Positions 21,677-29,699 of a DNA stretch of 55,386 bases are shown piece by piece (positions within the stretch are counted from its first letter, which is position 1; every line of letters begins with the position of its first letter). This DNA comes from Oscillospiraceae bacterium (GTDB lineage Bacteria; Bacillota; Clostridia; Oscillospirales; Oscillospiraceae): the NCBI GenBank assembly GCA_017409205.1, contig JAFQTF010000016.1, positions 1-55,386 of the forward strand, read 5' to 3'. The translations under genes were made by a program, and so were the position numbers. The notes beneath the pieces were generated by a model. It was given only the letters and a program-made list of their open reading frames with translations, was not told where the DNA came from and made no database searches.

Positions 21677-22153
21677 TTAGATTTCAAAGGGACCCAGGGC
21701 TTCGTCCTCATCCTCGTCTGCAATGACCTTGGAGGGATCTCTGGGAGGATCCGGGGGCATCAGCTTTCCTCTGGCATTCAGATAGTAAATCACCAGATTG
21801 GGGAACAGCAGGGGAGCCGCGCCGGCGAGCAGATGGATGTGGGAAACCAGGAAGCAGACCACCACCCAGCCGGCCTGCAGCAGCAGACGGCCGTTGTAGC
21901 TGCCCTGAATGAATGCCTTCATCTGCTTCTTCTCTTCAATGTTGGTGGCTTTCTGGATGGTCAGGCACATGACGGTGAAATTGACGACTGCGATGACAGA
22001 ACCGCCGAGGGCGCCCACAAAAACACGGTAGTTGAAGGTGCCAACGCCCAGAAGACTCAGTACGAAAAGGGCGGCGATCATCAGAACATCACAGACGGCA
22101 ACGCCTGTGGCAATGCGCTTGATCTCTTTTTTGGATGCGGGTTGTAGCTTCAT
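21677..22153 (-). CDS. atpI: ATP synthase subunit I family membrane protein (AtpI-like)
   Basis: A 158-residue membrane protein with four predicted helices, the first being IATGVAVCDVLMIAALFVLS, and an acidic, Pro-rich tail (PPDPPRDPSKVIADEDEDEA). By position between atpZ and atpB, and by topology, it is an AtpI-type assembly helper that chaperones c-ring formation in Na+- and H+-ATP synthases. The start at 22153 (MKLQPASKKE) follows AAGGAA. An ATG at 22189 lies inside the upstream gene and is rejected. Sequence similarity in this family is weak, so the name rests partly on context. Confidence 0.7.
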   Translation of the reverse strand: MKLQPASKKEIKRIATGVAVCDVLMIAALFVLSLLGVGTFNYRVFVGALGGSVIAVVNFTVMCLTIQKATNIEEKKQMKAFIQGSYNGRLLLQAGWVVVCFLVSHIHLLAGAAPLLFPNLVIYYLNARGKLMPPDPPRDPSKVIADEDEDEALGPFEI

Positions 22154-22166
22154 TGATTGATTCCTT

Positions 22167-22424
22167 TTACTGGTGGTCGTTGAATGCAATGGGACGTTCT
22201 TCCTGGGGGGATGCTTCCTCTGCCGCCCTGCGCAGAGAGTGCAGGCAGGAGCGCACGGTGCTGACGGTGGTCAGCAGACCGATGATCCCGCACAGAGCCA
22301 TGATCCACAGTCCCCAGCCGAATCTGCCCTGCAGCCAGGTGCCCAGCCACATAAAGAAGCACAGCGGGAACATGATGGAGAAGCCGAACTGTGTCACCCA
22401 AAGCAGAAGACTGAGAATTTTCAT
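22167..22424 (-). CDS. AtpZ/AtpI-like small membrane protein at the head of the atp operon
   Basis: An 85-residue protein with two membrane helices (residues about 4-27 and 33-55) and a charged tail. Small two-helix proteins at this place in Firmicutes atp operons belong to the AtpZ (putative F0F1-ATPase subunit) group, proposed to work with AtpI in Mg2+ import or c-ring assembly. The start follows GGAGG. It is the first gene after the operon promoter and ends 13 nt before atpI. Confidence 0.65.
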   Translation of the reverse strand: MKILSLLLWVTQFGFSIMFPLCFFMWLGTWLQGRFGWGLWIMALCGIIGLLTTVSTVRSCLHSLRRAAEEASPQEERPIAFNDHQ

Positions 22425-22471
22425 GCTGCCTCCGGGAAAAATGGACAGACTATGTCCACGAATTATTAAGT

Positions 22472-22500
22472 ATTATAGCGTAATTTCAATTATAATTCAA
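22472..22500 (-). promoter_or_regulatory. Promoter of the atp operon
   Basis: On the minus strand TTGAAT (22495-22500), a 17-bp spacer and TATAAT (22472-22477). It lies about 50 nt upstream of the first atp gene and can drive all ten genes. Confidence 0.78.
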
Positions 22501-22693
22501 GGCATATTTATAACCAATTTGCACAAAAAATATTTGGTACAGTTGACAATTGACTATCGATAGAAAAAGACGAAATAGATACGAGAAAAGTTTTGGAAAA
22601 AGGCTTTCTTTTTCCTCAATTTTATTGTAAAATAATATAATTATGGTAAACTGCCGAGACCCTTTCCGGCGGAACAGGAGCGAAGAAAATCGG

Positions 22694-24904
22694 ATGGAAC
22701 AGGAACTGGAGATCCTTCAGGGCACCATCGCATCGGTGGTGTACCAGAATTATGACAATGGCTATGCGGTGCTGCGGCTGAACGTGGGAGGCAATCAGTC
22801 CGTCACGGTGGTAGGCACCATTCCGCTGCCTGCTGTGGGAGAACGGCTGATGGTCACCGGAAAATGGGGAAACCATCAGAGCTACGGCCGTCAGTTTGAG
22901 GCGGAATTCCTGGAGCGGCTCATGCCCCAGACCTGCACCGAGATCCTGAATTATCTGGCCAGCCGCATCATCAAGGGTATCGGTCCCCGGATGGCGGCCC
23001 GGATTGTGGAGCATTTCCGGGAGGAGACACTGGTGGTTATGGAGCGGGAGCCCCTGCGTCTTGCGGAGGTTTCCGGCATTTCCCGGGAAAAGGCGAGAGC
23101 CATCGGCGAAGAATTCCGGCTGCAGGTGGGTATGCGGCAGCTGATGGAATTTTTTGCCCTGCACCATCTGCCTGCGGAGCTGGCGGTGCGTACATATAAA
23201 TTGTATGGAGACAGCACCATTGAACTGCTGTACGACGATCCTTATCTTCTGATGGATGAGGGACTGGAGGCCCCCTTTGGGGCAGTGGACCGGTTTGCCA
23301 TCGAACTGGGGGTGGCCGGTGACGACCCCCGGCGGATCGAGGCCGGTATCCTATTTGAACTGAATTACAACCTGAACGCCGGACACAGCTTCCTGCCGGA
23401 GGAAAAGCTTGCCACCGCCACTGCCCAGTTGCTGAGCGTGGAAGGGGAGGCTGTTGCCCAGGGCATTGCCAGACTGCTGGAAGCGGAGCGTCTGGTGCAG
23501 GATGCACTGGCCGGTATTACCGTGATCTACCTGCCCCAGCTGTATGAGGCTGAGACGGAAAGCGCCCGGATGCTGAAAGCTTTTGCGGCATCCCGGTTTC
23601 CGGAGCCCCATGGCCTTGATGCAAAGGTACGCCGGGTGGCAAACGAGACAGGCATCCGGTATTCTGATGAACAGGAGCAGGCTGTCCGCCGTGCGGCAAC
23701 CTCCGGTCTGCTGCTTGTCACCGGCGGCCCCGGCACCGGCAAGACCACCATTCTCAACGGTATTCTGGAGCTTTTGGGTCAGATGCAGCTGAAGTGCCTG
23801 CTGGCAGCCCCCACGGGCCGTGCGGCCAAGCGGCTGACGGAAGTCACCGGCGAGGATGCTTCCACCATCCACCGACTCCTGGAAGCAGGCATTGACCCGG
23901 AAACCGGAAAGATGTGCTTCGTCCGCAATGCGGACAATCCACTAAAGGCGGATGTAGTCATCGTGGATGAGATGTCCATGGTGGATGTGCAGCTGCTGCA
24001 CAGCTTGCTGCAGGCGATACCCGGCAACAAACGGGTGATCCTGGTGGGAGATCCGGATCAGCTGCCCCCTGTGGGCCCCGGCTTTCCCTTTAGCGATATG
24101 CTCCGTTCCGGGGAGCTTCCCTCCGTGCGGCTTACGGAAATTTTCCGGCAGGCTCAGCAGAGTCTTATCGTCATGAACGCCCACCGGGTCAACCGGGGGG
24201 AACTGCCGGAACTGAAGGTGACGGATTCCGACTTTTTCTTCATGCGACGCAACTCCGAGGAAAGTGTTGCCCAGACCATCCGGGATCTGTGTACCATCCG
24301 GCTGCCCAAAAATATGGGTATTCCCTCGGATCAGATCCAGGTGCTGTCTCCCACCCGCAAGGGCGGCGTGGGCACCGTGAATCTGAATCAGCTGCTGCAG
24401 GCGTCGCTGAATCCCGCTTCGCCGGATAAAAAGGAAAAGCCCTTCGGGGATTACATCTTCCGGGAGGGGGACCGGGTCATGCAGATCCGGAACAACTATG
24501 ATATTATGTGGAAAAAACTGGACGGCACCGCCGTTGGCACCGGCATTTTCAATGGCGACATAGGCACGATCGCTGCCATTGACCCGGCAGCGGAAACCAT
24601 GATCATCGTCTTTGATGACCGGGAGGCGGAATATGATTTTACCCAGCTTTCCGAACTGGAGCCTGCCTGGGCCATGACGGTCCACAAGAGTCAGGGCTCC
24701 GAGTACCGGGCGGTCATTTTGACGGCCTGGAACGGATCGCCATATCTTCTCAGCCGCAGCATCCTCTATACTGCCATCACCCGGGCCAGAGAGCTTCTGA
24801 TTATTGTAGGCAGGGAGGACACCGTGGCAGTCATGACCGGAAATGCCAGAAAGAACCGACGATACTCCGGTTTGAAGCTTCGCCTTCAGGGGAAAGTGGG
24901 ATGA
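22694..24904 (+). CDS. recD2: RecD2-type ATP-dependent DNA helicase
   Basis: A 736-residue superfamily 1 helicase with 5'-3' polarity, of the RecD2 type that acts in repair without RecBC. The N-terminal OB-like domain (LEILQGTIASVVYQNYDNGY) and helix-hairpin-helix part (IKGIGPRMAARIVEHF) come first. Walker A GGPGTGKTTI, Walker B VIVDEMSMVD, motif III GDPDQLPPVGPG and motif VI TAITRARELLIIVG follow. The start at 22694 matches the family N-terminus, but the AGGAG is rather far (about 13 nt), so the ATG at 22643 remains possible. The stop overlaps the comF start by 4 nt. Confidence 0.92.
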   Translation: MEQELEILQGTIASVVYQNYDNGYAVLRLNVGGNQSVTVVGTIPLPAVGERLMVTGKWGNHQSYGRQFEAEFLERLMPQTCTEILNYLASRIIKGIGPRMAARIVEHFREETLVVMEREPLRLAEVSGISREKARAIGEEFRLQVGMRQLMEFFALHHLPAELAVRTYKLYGDSTIELLYDDPYLLMDEGLEAPFGAVDRFAIELGVAGDDPRRIEAGILFELNYNLNAGHSFLPEEKLATATAQLLSVEGEAVAQGIARLLEAERLVQDALAGITVIYLPQLYEAETESARMLKAFAASRFPEPHGLDAKVRRVANETGIRYSDEQEQAVRRAATSGLLLVTGGPGTGKTTILNGILELLGQMQLKCLLAAPTGRAAKRLTEVTGEDASTIHRLLEAGIDPETGKMCFVRNADNPLKADVVIVDEMSMVDVQLLHSLLQAIPGNKRVILVGDPDQLPPVGPGFPFSDMLRSGELPSVRLTEIFRQAQQSLIVMNAHRVNRGELPELKVTDSDFFFMRRNSEESVAQTIRDLCTIRLPKNMGIPSDQIQVLSPTRKGGVGTVNLNQLLQASLNPASPDKKEKPFGDYIFREGDRVMQIRNNYDIMWKKLDGTAVGTGIFNGDIGTIAAIDPAAETMIIVFDDREAEYDFTQLSELEPAWAMTVHKSQGSEYRAVILTAWNGSPYLLSRSILYTAITRARELLIIVGREDTVAVMTGNARKNRRYSGLKLRLQGKVG

Positions 24905-25557
24905 AGCTGATTCACTGGATCGTCCGGCTGCTGTTTCCGCCCCGGTGCGTGCTGTGCAGAAAGGTGCTGGAGCAGGAGGAAACGGATCTGTGCCGGAATT
25001 GCCGTGCAGAGGCGCCCTACTATCTTAAAACAAAAACAAAGATCCAATTTCTTGACAGTTTCGCCGCTGTCTGGTACTATGAAGGGTGTGTAAGAGGTAG
25101 CCTTCTGCGCTATAAGTTCCATGGTGCCCGCAGCTATGCTCCGGCCTATGGCCGGCTTCTGGCAATGAAGCTCTGCCGGGAATATCCGGAGGGGTTCGAT
25201 GTGCTGACCTGGGTGCCGGTAAGCCGCCTGCGGCGTTTTCGCCGGGGCTATGACCAGGTGGAACTGCTGGCCGGCAGTGTTGGCCGGGAACTGGGTATGG
25301 AACCTGTTCCTGCGCTGAAGAAGATCCGTCACAATCCCCAGCAGTCCCGGATCGCCGATGGGGCAAAACGCCGGGCCAATGTGCTGGGCGCCTATCGGGT
25401 GACGGAGCCGGAGCAGATCCGGGGCAAGCGGGTGCTGCTTCTGGATGATATCCTTACCACCGGCGCCACGGCGGGAGAATGTGCCCGGGTGCTGCTGACA
25501 GCCGGGGCGAAGGAAGTGCACTGCGCTGCTGTTGCGGCAGCAAAAAAACACGGATAA
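24901..25557 (+). CDS. comF: ComF family phosphoribosyltransferase-like protein
   Basis: A 218-residue ComF family protein. The N-terminal zinc finger is CVLCRKV followed by CRNC. The C-terminal phosphoribosyltransferase fold carries the PRPP-loop motif VLLLDDILTTGAT. ComF takes part in DNA uptake and recombination, acting with PriA in naturally competent bacteria. In non-competent clostridia it may serve DNA repair. It overlaps recD2 by 4 nt (ATGA) and ends 28 nt before mreB, so the three genes probably share a transcript. Confidence 0.88.
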   Translation: MKLIHWIVRLLFPPRCVLCRKVLEQEETDLCRNCRAEAPYYLKTKTKIQFLDSFAAVWYYEGCVRGSLLRYKFHGARSYAPAYGRLLAMKLCREYPEGFDVLTWVPVSRLRRFRRGYDQVELLAGSVGRELGMEPVPALKKIRHNPQQSRIADGAKRRANVLGAYRVTEPEQIRGKRVLLLDDILTTGATAGECARVLLTAGAKEVHCAAVAAAKKHG

Positions 25558-25585
25558 AAGGAATACTCACAAAGTAGGTGTATAT

Positions 25586-26623
25586 ATGTTACTGTTTTCC
25601 AATGACCTGGGTGTTGACCTGGGTACATCCAATGTTCTGATCTATGCCGACGGCAAGGGTCTTGTGGTCCGGGAGCCCTGCGTGGTCGCTGTGGACAAAA
25701 ATACCGGCAAGATCCTGCAGGTGGGTGCTGCTGCCCGGAATATGCTGGGCCGTACCCCCGGCAACGTGGTGGCCATGAAGCCTCTGAAGGACGGCATTAT
25801 CTCTGATCATGAAATGACGGTGCGGATGCTGCAGGAGATGTTCAAGACAGCCACCAAGGCGTCTCTCTTTACCCCCAAGCCCCGTGTGGTCATCTCCGTG
25901 CCCAGCGGCGTTACTGAGGTGGAGGAGCGCAGCGTCATCAATGCCGCCATCGAAGCCGGCGCCCGCCGTGTGTTCCTGATTGAGGAGCCTCTGGCTGCGG
26001 GTCTGGGTGCAAATCTGGATATCAAGGGTCCCACCGGCCACATGGTGGTGGATATCGGCGGCGGTACCACGGATATCGCAGTCCTGAGCATGAACGGCGT
26101 TGCCGTGTCCTCCTCACTGAAGGTGGCGGGAGACTACATTGATGAGACCATCGCCCGGTATGTCCGCCGTCAGCATGGTGTGGTCATCGGTCAGGTCACT
26201 GCCGAATCCGTAAAGATCCGCATCGGCCAGGTGTTCCCCCGGGACGAGGAGCTGACCATGAATGTCAAGGGCCGGGACGCCAAGACCGGTATGCCCAAGG
26301 AAGTTACCCTGACCTCCTCTGAGATTTATGAAGTTCTGCGCCGTCCTGCCCGGGTCATCGTGGATGAGATCATGTCAGTGCTGGAGCAGACCAGCCCCGA
26401 GCTGGTGTCCGATATCTCCGAGAACGGCATCACCCTCACCGGCGGCGGCAGCCAGATCTGGGGCCTGGCCGAGCTGGTCATGGAGCGCACCGGCATCAAT
26501 ACCATTCTGGCGGACGATCCCGATTCCTGTACCGCTTATGGCTGCGGCAAGAGCCTTGCCTGGATTAACCAGATGCAGGAAGGTCCCATCAACATTGCCA
26601 GAAAGCGCATGATGAAGGCGTAA
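25586..26623 (+). CDS. mreB: Rod-shape actin MreB/Mbl
   Basis: A 345-residue bacterial actin that guides cell-wall synthesis along the cell side. The N-terminal phosphate loop GVDLGTSNVLIY, the second phosphate loop VVDIGGGTTDIAVLSM and the adenosine motif LTGGGSQIWGLAELV are present. The start MLLFSNDLGVDLG at 25586 is used because the longer frame from 25532 overlaps comF and adds a non-family N-terminus; the ribosome binding site (AGGTG) is weak. No mreC or mreD follows, so it may be the Mbl or MreBH type paralogue found alone in Firmicutes. A terminator follows directly. Confidence 0.9.
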   Translation: MLLFSNDLGVDLGTSNVLIYADGKGLVVREPCVVAVDKNTGKILQVGAAARNMLGRTPGNVVAMKPLKDGIISDHEMTVRMLQEMFKTATKASLFTPKPRVVISVPSGVTEVEERSVINAAIEAGARRVFLIEEPLAAGLGANLDIKGPTGHMVVDIGGGTTDIAVLSMNGVAVSSSLKVAGDYIDETIARYVRRQHGVVIGQVTAESVKIRIGQVFPRDEELTMNVKGRDAKTGMPKEVTLTSSEIYEVLRRPARVIVDEIMSVLEQTSPELVSDISENGITLTGGGSQIWGLAELVMERTGINTILADDPDSCTAYGCGKSLAWINQMQEGPINIARKRMMKA

Positions 26624-26636
26624 TCGAAAAACAAAA

Positions 26637-26670
26637 CCCTCCGAAGAACCGTTCTTCGGAGGGATTTTTT
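26637..26670. terminator. Terminator after mreB, usable from both sides
   Basis: CCCTCCGAAGAAC (26637-26649) is complementary to GTTCTTCGGAGGG (26651-26663), with TTTTTT on the plus strand and TTTTGTTTTT on the minus strand. It separates mreB from the convergent membrane-protein operon. Confidence 0.85.
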
Positions 26671-26697
26671 GTGTAATGGACAGATGAGGTGCGGTGC

Positions 26698-27252
26698 CTA
26701 CATACTGCGCAGCTTTTTGATGCCGAAGAAGGCGGCGGCTTCCATAGCCAGCAGTCCCATGGCCCAGCCCAGGACGATGGTGGGGATCATGATGTCTGCA
26801 CCCAGGGTCATGGTCAGATTCCGGAAGCCCAGCTTCAGCAGGGAGAAGAAGACGATGCCCTCTTCGCCGATGGTCAGGGTGAGGCTGTAATTGTGGCACT
26901 GGATGGTGGGGGGATAGGGTTCCGCGGGAAGCTCCGATACCAGCCGCCAGCTGTCAAAGAGAAAGTGCTTTTCCGTGGTCAGGACGATGGCCTTACCGTC
27001 CTTTTCCAGAAGCCAGGCATGAAGATCCTCTTCGGCGTGGCTGTCCAGCAGGGTATAGTCCGGGTAATCCGCAAGAACCGCTTCGGTGCTATCGTAGCCA
27101 TAGTGGGTCAGGCGAAGAATACCGCCCACAAGAAACACATTCACGGCCATCAGTACCAGAAGAATGGCCAGCCAGCGTACCAGCATCACCCGGCCGTCCA
27201 GCGCGTATTCTCCCCGGCGTTCATCCCGCCAGTGCAGGTTTTGTTCTTCCAT
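26698..27252 (-). CDS. Membrane protein of unknown function, third member of a tandem trio
   Basis: A 184-residue protein with one membrane helix near the N-terminus (WLAILLVLMAVNVFLVGGIL), an outside domain of about 90 residues, and a C-terminal hydrophobic segment (MIPTIVLGWAMGLLAMEAAA). The same topology, length and gene order are shared with the two genes upstream (27269-27811 and 27825-28376). All three keep a pattern in which the outside domain opens with a DYPxY or similar motif and a segment resembling WLLEKDGKA / FLVKTADGE / YLAKTEGGE. I recognise no family. It ends convergent to mreB. Confidence 0.6.
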   Translation of the reverse strand: MEEQNLHWRDERRGEYALDGRVMLVRWLAILLVLMAVNVFLVGGILRLTHYGYDSTEAVLADYPDYTLLDSHAEEDLHAWLLEKDGKAIVLTTEKHFLFDSWRLVSELPAEPYPPTIQCHNYSLTLTIGEEGIVFFSLLKLGFRNLTMTLGADIMIPTIVLGWAMGLLAMEAAAFFGIKKLRSM

Positions 27253-27268
27253 GGCGGTCTCCTTTCTG

Positions 27269-27811
27269 TCAGTCCTCCCGGCGGATCAGCTGGAAGAGGG
27301 CCAGTTCCAGGCCTTCCAGCACCGCAGCAATGACCATGTAGAGGGTGGTTGTGGTGCGTAAATTGGTGCTGCCGTAATAATCAATGGCGATGTACAGCTC
27401 AGCCGGCTCCTGATCCTCCATATAGGGCAGAGGCTCCGGCGTGACCAGAACATGGGAGGTGTGGACGCCGATTTTCACAGGAATGGTGATTTCCTGATCC
27501 TCCGGGATATGGGTGATGTACTTTTTCAGAAGCTTTGCCCGGCTGTAGGCAAGACCATGGCTCCGGAGAGGGATCATGTGGGTCTCGCCGTCAGCGGTCT
27601 TTACAAGGAAGCAGTGCAGTCCGCTCCGTTCTGTCTCCCGGGTGATGGTGCAGCTCTCATACCGGCTGTCAGATTCTGCCAGCGCTTCCTCTGTCAGGGG
27701 GAGGGAAACGGGATAGAACAGCAGGATCTCCAATGCTATCACCACCAGCAGATTTATTGCGAACAGCAGGACAAGGAATACAGGCACTTTTGCTTTCCAG
27801 GTATGGTGCAT
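27269..27811 (-). CDS. Membrane protein of unknown function, second member of a tandem trio
   Basis: A 180-residue protein with an N-terminal helix (VFLVLLFAINLLVVIALEIL), an outside domain, and a C-terminal helix (LYMVIAAVLEGLELALFQLI). The segment YESCTITRETERSGLHCFLV then KTADGETHMIPLRSHGL aligns by eye with YENAVIENGVEGSNYYWYLA then KTEGGEYHVIPLRRHSL in the next gene upstream, so the two are clear paralogues. It lies 13 nt downstream of that gene. Function unknown. Confidence 0.62.
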   Translation of the reverse strand: MHHTWKAKVPVFLVLLFAINLLVVIALEILLFYPVSLPLTEEALAESDSRYESCTITRETERSGLHCFLVKTADGETHMIPLRSHGLAYSRAKLLKKYITHIPEDQEITIPVKIGVHTSHVLVTPEPLPYMEDQEPAELYIAIDYYGSTNLRTTTTLYMVIAAVLEGLELALFQLIRRED

Positions 27812-27824
27812 AGAGATACCTCCT

Positions 27825-28376
27825 TTATCGCGCTTTCAGCTTGTTCCACAGGAAGGATTCCAGGAAGGAGAGCAGCAGCCCCCAGAATACATAGCCCGCC
27901 AGGGCATAGGTGCCTGCCTGACTGAGGCCGAACCACTGGGGCCGCATGTTCAGCACTGCGGTGTCTGCATCATCGTAATCTGCGTCCACCTGGGTGCCGA
28001 TGAGCAGTGTGGAGCCAGTCAGGCCGACTTTGACCTTTACCTCCATTTCCGGTACATCGGAGGGGATAACGGTGATCTGATCGTCAACGATCTGGCAGCG
28101 GTCAAAGAACAGGCTGTGGCGGCGCAGGGGGATCACATGATATTCTCCCCCTTCGGTTTTTGCCAGATACCAGTAATAATTGGAACCCTCCACACCGTTT
28201 TCAATGACGGCGTTTTCGTAGCCGGGAAGCTCCCGGGCAAGGCCCTCCCCGGTCAGGGGGATGGGGAGGGTATAAACCAGAAGCAGCTCCAGCATAATGA
28301 CCACTGCCACGTTCAGAAGAAACACCAGGGGATAGAAAAAGGGGATTCTGGCACGGCGGTAGATATTTTCACTCAT
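27825..28376 (-). CDS. Membrane protein of unknown function, first member of a tandem trio
   Basis: A 183-residue protein with helices at both ends (FFYPLVFLLNVAVVIMLELL and YALAGYVFWGLLLSFLESFL) and an outside middle domain with the HVIPLRRHSL motif shared with its downstream neighbour. The start follows AAGGAGGA. A hairpin (28405-28412 with 28423-28430) in the gap to the lipoprotein gene upstream lacks a T-run, so read-through from that gene is likely. The trio may form a complex or be alternative versions of one protein; nothing in the sequence decides this. Confidence 0.62.
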   Translation of the reverse strand: MSENIYRRARIPFFYPLVFLLNVAVVIMLELLLVYTLPIPLTGEGLARELPGYENAVIENGVEGSNYYWYLAKTEGGEYHVIPLRRHSLFFDRCQIVDDQITVIPSDVPEMEVKVKVGLTGSTLLIGTQVDADYDDADTAVLNMRPQWFGLSQAGTYALAGYVFWGLLLSFLESFLWNKLKAR

Positions 28377-28446
28377 GGTTTATTCCTCCTTGATATCTGT
28401 GTGGGCCTCCCCGCAGGGAAAAGGGGAGGCAGAGGTATCGTGTTGC

Positions 28447-29307
28447 TTACTTAAACGCGGGAACGGTGATATAGGTATAGCTCATGCGCATGGCCAGCAT
28501 TTCACCGTTGTAGGTTTCCGTGGTCAGGGGGTTGCCCTGCGCATTGTAGGTGGTCACGGTGTAGCTGGGGGAGAGTGTGCCGTCAGGGAACCGGGTCTGC
28601 TGCTTAACGGTACCGTCCTCCTGATAGATAGTCTCGCCGTACATCAGAACATCACCGTCAGGGGTTTTTGTGACGGTTCCGGTGACCCGGCCGTTTTCGT
28701 CGTACTGGGTCTCGATATGGGTGACGGCGCCGGAGGAATCCTCCCGGATCTCCAGAATTTCCCGGCCCTCTGCGTCGTATTCATAGGCGTTGGAGGTGGT
28801 GTAGCCTGCATCCCGGTGGGAGTTGAACACGGCTTTGGCCAGGGTGTGGTCGGGATTGTAGGTGTATTCCCGGACATCCATGACGGTGTCGTTTTCGGAT
28901 ACAGTGTCCACCCGGCGGATCAGGTTTCCGGCATCATCGTAGGTCAGGTCGGATTCCGTGACGATGGCATTTTCGCCGGAGACGGCACTCTGGCGGATCA
29001 CTTCACCGTGCTCGTCTGTCTCGGCGGTAGTACGGGAGACTTCTGTACCATTGGAATAACTGACAATCTCTTTCAGAAGGCCCCACTCGTCATAGCTGTG
29101 GACGGTGCTGCTTTCGATGGTCATATCACCGACGATCACTTCCGTGGTAATGGTTTCCGGTACGGTGCGGGTCCTGGGTTCTTCCGGGGCTGCGGTGGTT
29201 TCGGGGACTTTGGTGGCCTCCGGAGCTTCCGTCACCGCGGGGGTGGCATTGCCGCAGGCGGTCAGCAGCATGGTAAGCATCAAAATGGCGGCAAGACAAC
29301 GTTTCAT
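28447..29307 (-). CDS. Lipoprotein with YD/RHS-like repeats
   Basis: A 286-residue secreted lipoprotein. The signal peptide ends in the lipobox LLTAC, followed by a Thr/Pro/Ala-rich linker. The rest is a run of short beta-strand units of the form Y-D-x-x-G-x-L or E-Y-D-A-E-G-R-E (for example LTYDDAGNLIRRVDT, YEYDAEGREILEI, QYDENGRVTGTV), which is the YD-repeat pattern of RHS-type proteins in a short form. The start at 29307 has GGAGGAAGT at ideal distance; an upstream in-frame ATG at 29400 is rejected. It heads the minus-strand group with the three membrane paralogues, so it could work with them at the cell surface. Function unknown. Confidence 0.7.
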   Translation of the reverse strand: MKRCLAAILMLTMLLTACGNATPAVTEAPEATKVPETTAAPEEPRTRTVPETITTEVIVGDMTIESSTVHSYDEWGLLKEIVSYSNGTEVSRTTAETDEHGEVIRQSAVSGENAIVTESDLTYDDAGNLIRRVDTVSENDTVMDVREYTYNPDHTLAKAVFNSHRDAGYTTSNAYEYDAEGREILEIREDSSGAVTHIETQYDENGRVTGTVTKTPDGDVLMYGETIYQEDGTVKQQTRFPDGTLSPSYTVTTYNAQGNPLTTETYNGEMLAMRMSYTYITVPAFK

Positions 29308-29338
29308 ATTACTTCCTCCTTTTCGGGATAACAGACGG

Positions 29339-29367
29339 TTGCATTTTGCGGTCTTTTCCCCTATAAT
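29339..29367 (+). promoter_or_regulatory. Plus-strand promoter of a small-RNA candidate
   Basis: TTGCAT (29339-29344), a 17-bp spacer and TATAAT (29362-29367). It points away from the lipoprotein gene and toward a terminator only about 35 nt further on, with no reading frame of its own between them. Confidence 0.7.
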
Positions 29368-29373
29368 GAAGGA

Positions 29374-29447
29374 GAAAAGAGTTGTCGCGATTCTTTTCAC
29401 CGGTCTGCATGAACTTTGGCGAGGGCATGCAGACCGTTTTCCTTTTA
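29374..29447 (+). ncRNA. Candidate two-hairpin small RNA of about 75 nt
   Basis: Downstream of a near-consensus promoter, the transcript would fold into two hairpins. The first pairs GAAAAGAGTTG (29374-29384) with CGATTCTTTTC (29388-29398). The second is an 11-bp terminator stem CGGTCTGCATG/CATGCAGACCG (29401-29411 with 29426-29436), followed by TTTTCCTTTT. No known RNA family is recognised. Its last bases touch the stop of the convergent ribbon-helix-helix gene, so antisense action on that mRNA end is possible. A purely spurious promoter cannot be excluded. Confidence 0.42.
29401..29446 (+). terminator. Plus-oriented terminator of the small-RNA candidate
   Basis: An 11-bp perfect stem with a 14-nt loop and a T-rich tail on the plus strand only. 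On the minus strand the hairpin is followed by GTGAAAAG, so it is not a good terminator for the genes on that side. Confidence 0.65.
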
Positions 29448-29696
29448 TTCATCTTTCAGAAAGTCCAGATCAAAAGGTTTGTCAAGCTCGGTGGAGACAT
29501 AGCCTCCGTTTTTCCTTCGCTGCTTGACGCACTCTGTCAGCAGGTATTCGATCTGGCCGTTGACACTGCGGAAATCATCCTCTGCCCAGGCGGCAATGGC
29601 GTTGTAGAGCTTGGCAGAGAGCCGCAGGGGAACCTGCTTTTTCTGATTGTCGGGAGCCAATTTCAGAGGTCCTTCCTTTTTCTGCGCCGCTGCCAT
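29445..29696 (-). CDS. Ribbon-helix-helix (Arc/CopG-like) DNA-binding protein
   Basis: An 83-residue protein. Residues about 20-58 (KQVPLRLSAKLYNAIAAWAE and then FRSVNGQIEYLLTECVKQRR) fit the ribbon-helix-helix fold: a short beta strand with alternating residues followed by two helices. Such proteins bind DNA as dimers. It lies 3 nt behind the SPFH gene, a pairing seen in many clostridia. It may repress its own operon through the phased repeats at 30730-30770; that is an inference. Confidence 0.75.
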   Translation of the reverse strand: MAAAQKKEGPLKLAPDNQKKQVPLRLSAKLYNAIAAWAEDDFRSVNGQIEYLLTECVKQRRKNGGYVSTELDKPFDLDFLKDE

Positions 29697-29699
29697 GGT

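Noticed and set aside
22543-22548. TTGACA as the -35 of a recD2 promoter
   Set aside because: No acceptable -10 lies 16-18 bp downstream; the recD2 promoter could not be placed.
28405-28430. GCCTCCCC/GGGGAGGC hairpin as terminator of the lipoprotein gene
   Set aside because: No T-run follows on the minus strand, so it was described only as an intercistronic hairpin.
29411-29500. A plus-strand peptide starting MNFGEGMQTVFLLFIF as a type I toxin
   Set aside because: Its start lies inside the terminator stem of the small-RNA candidate, it has no ribosome binding site, and the frame runs on antisense to the RHH and SPFH genes.
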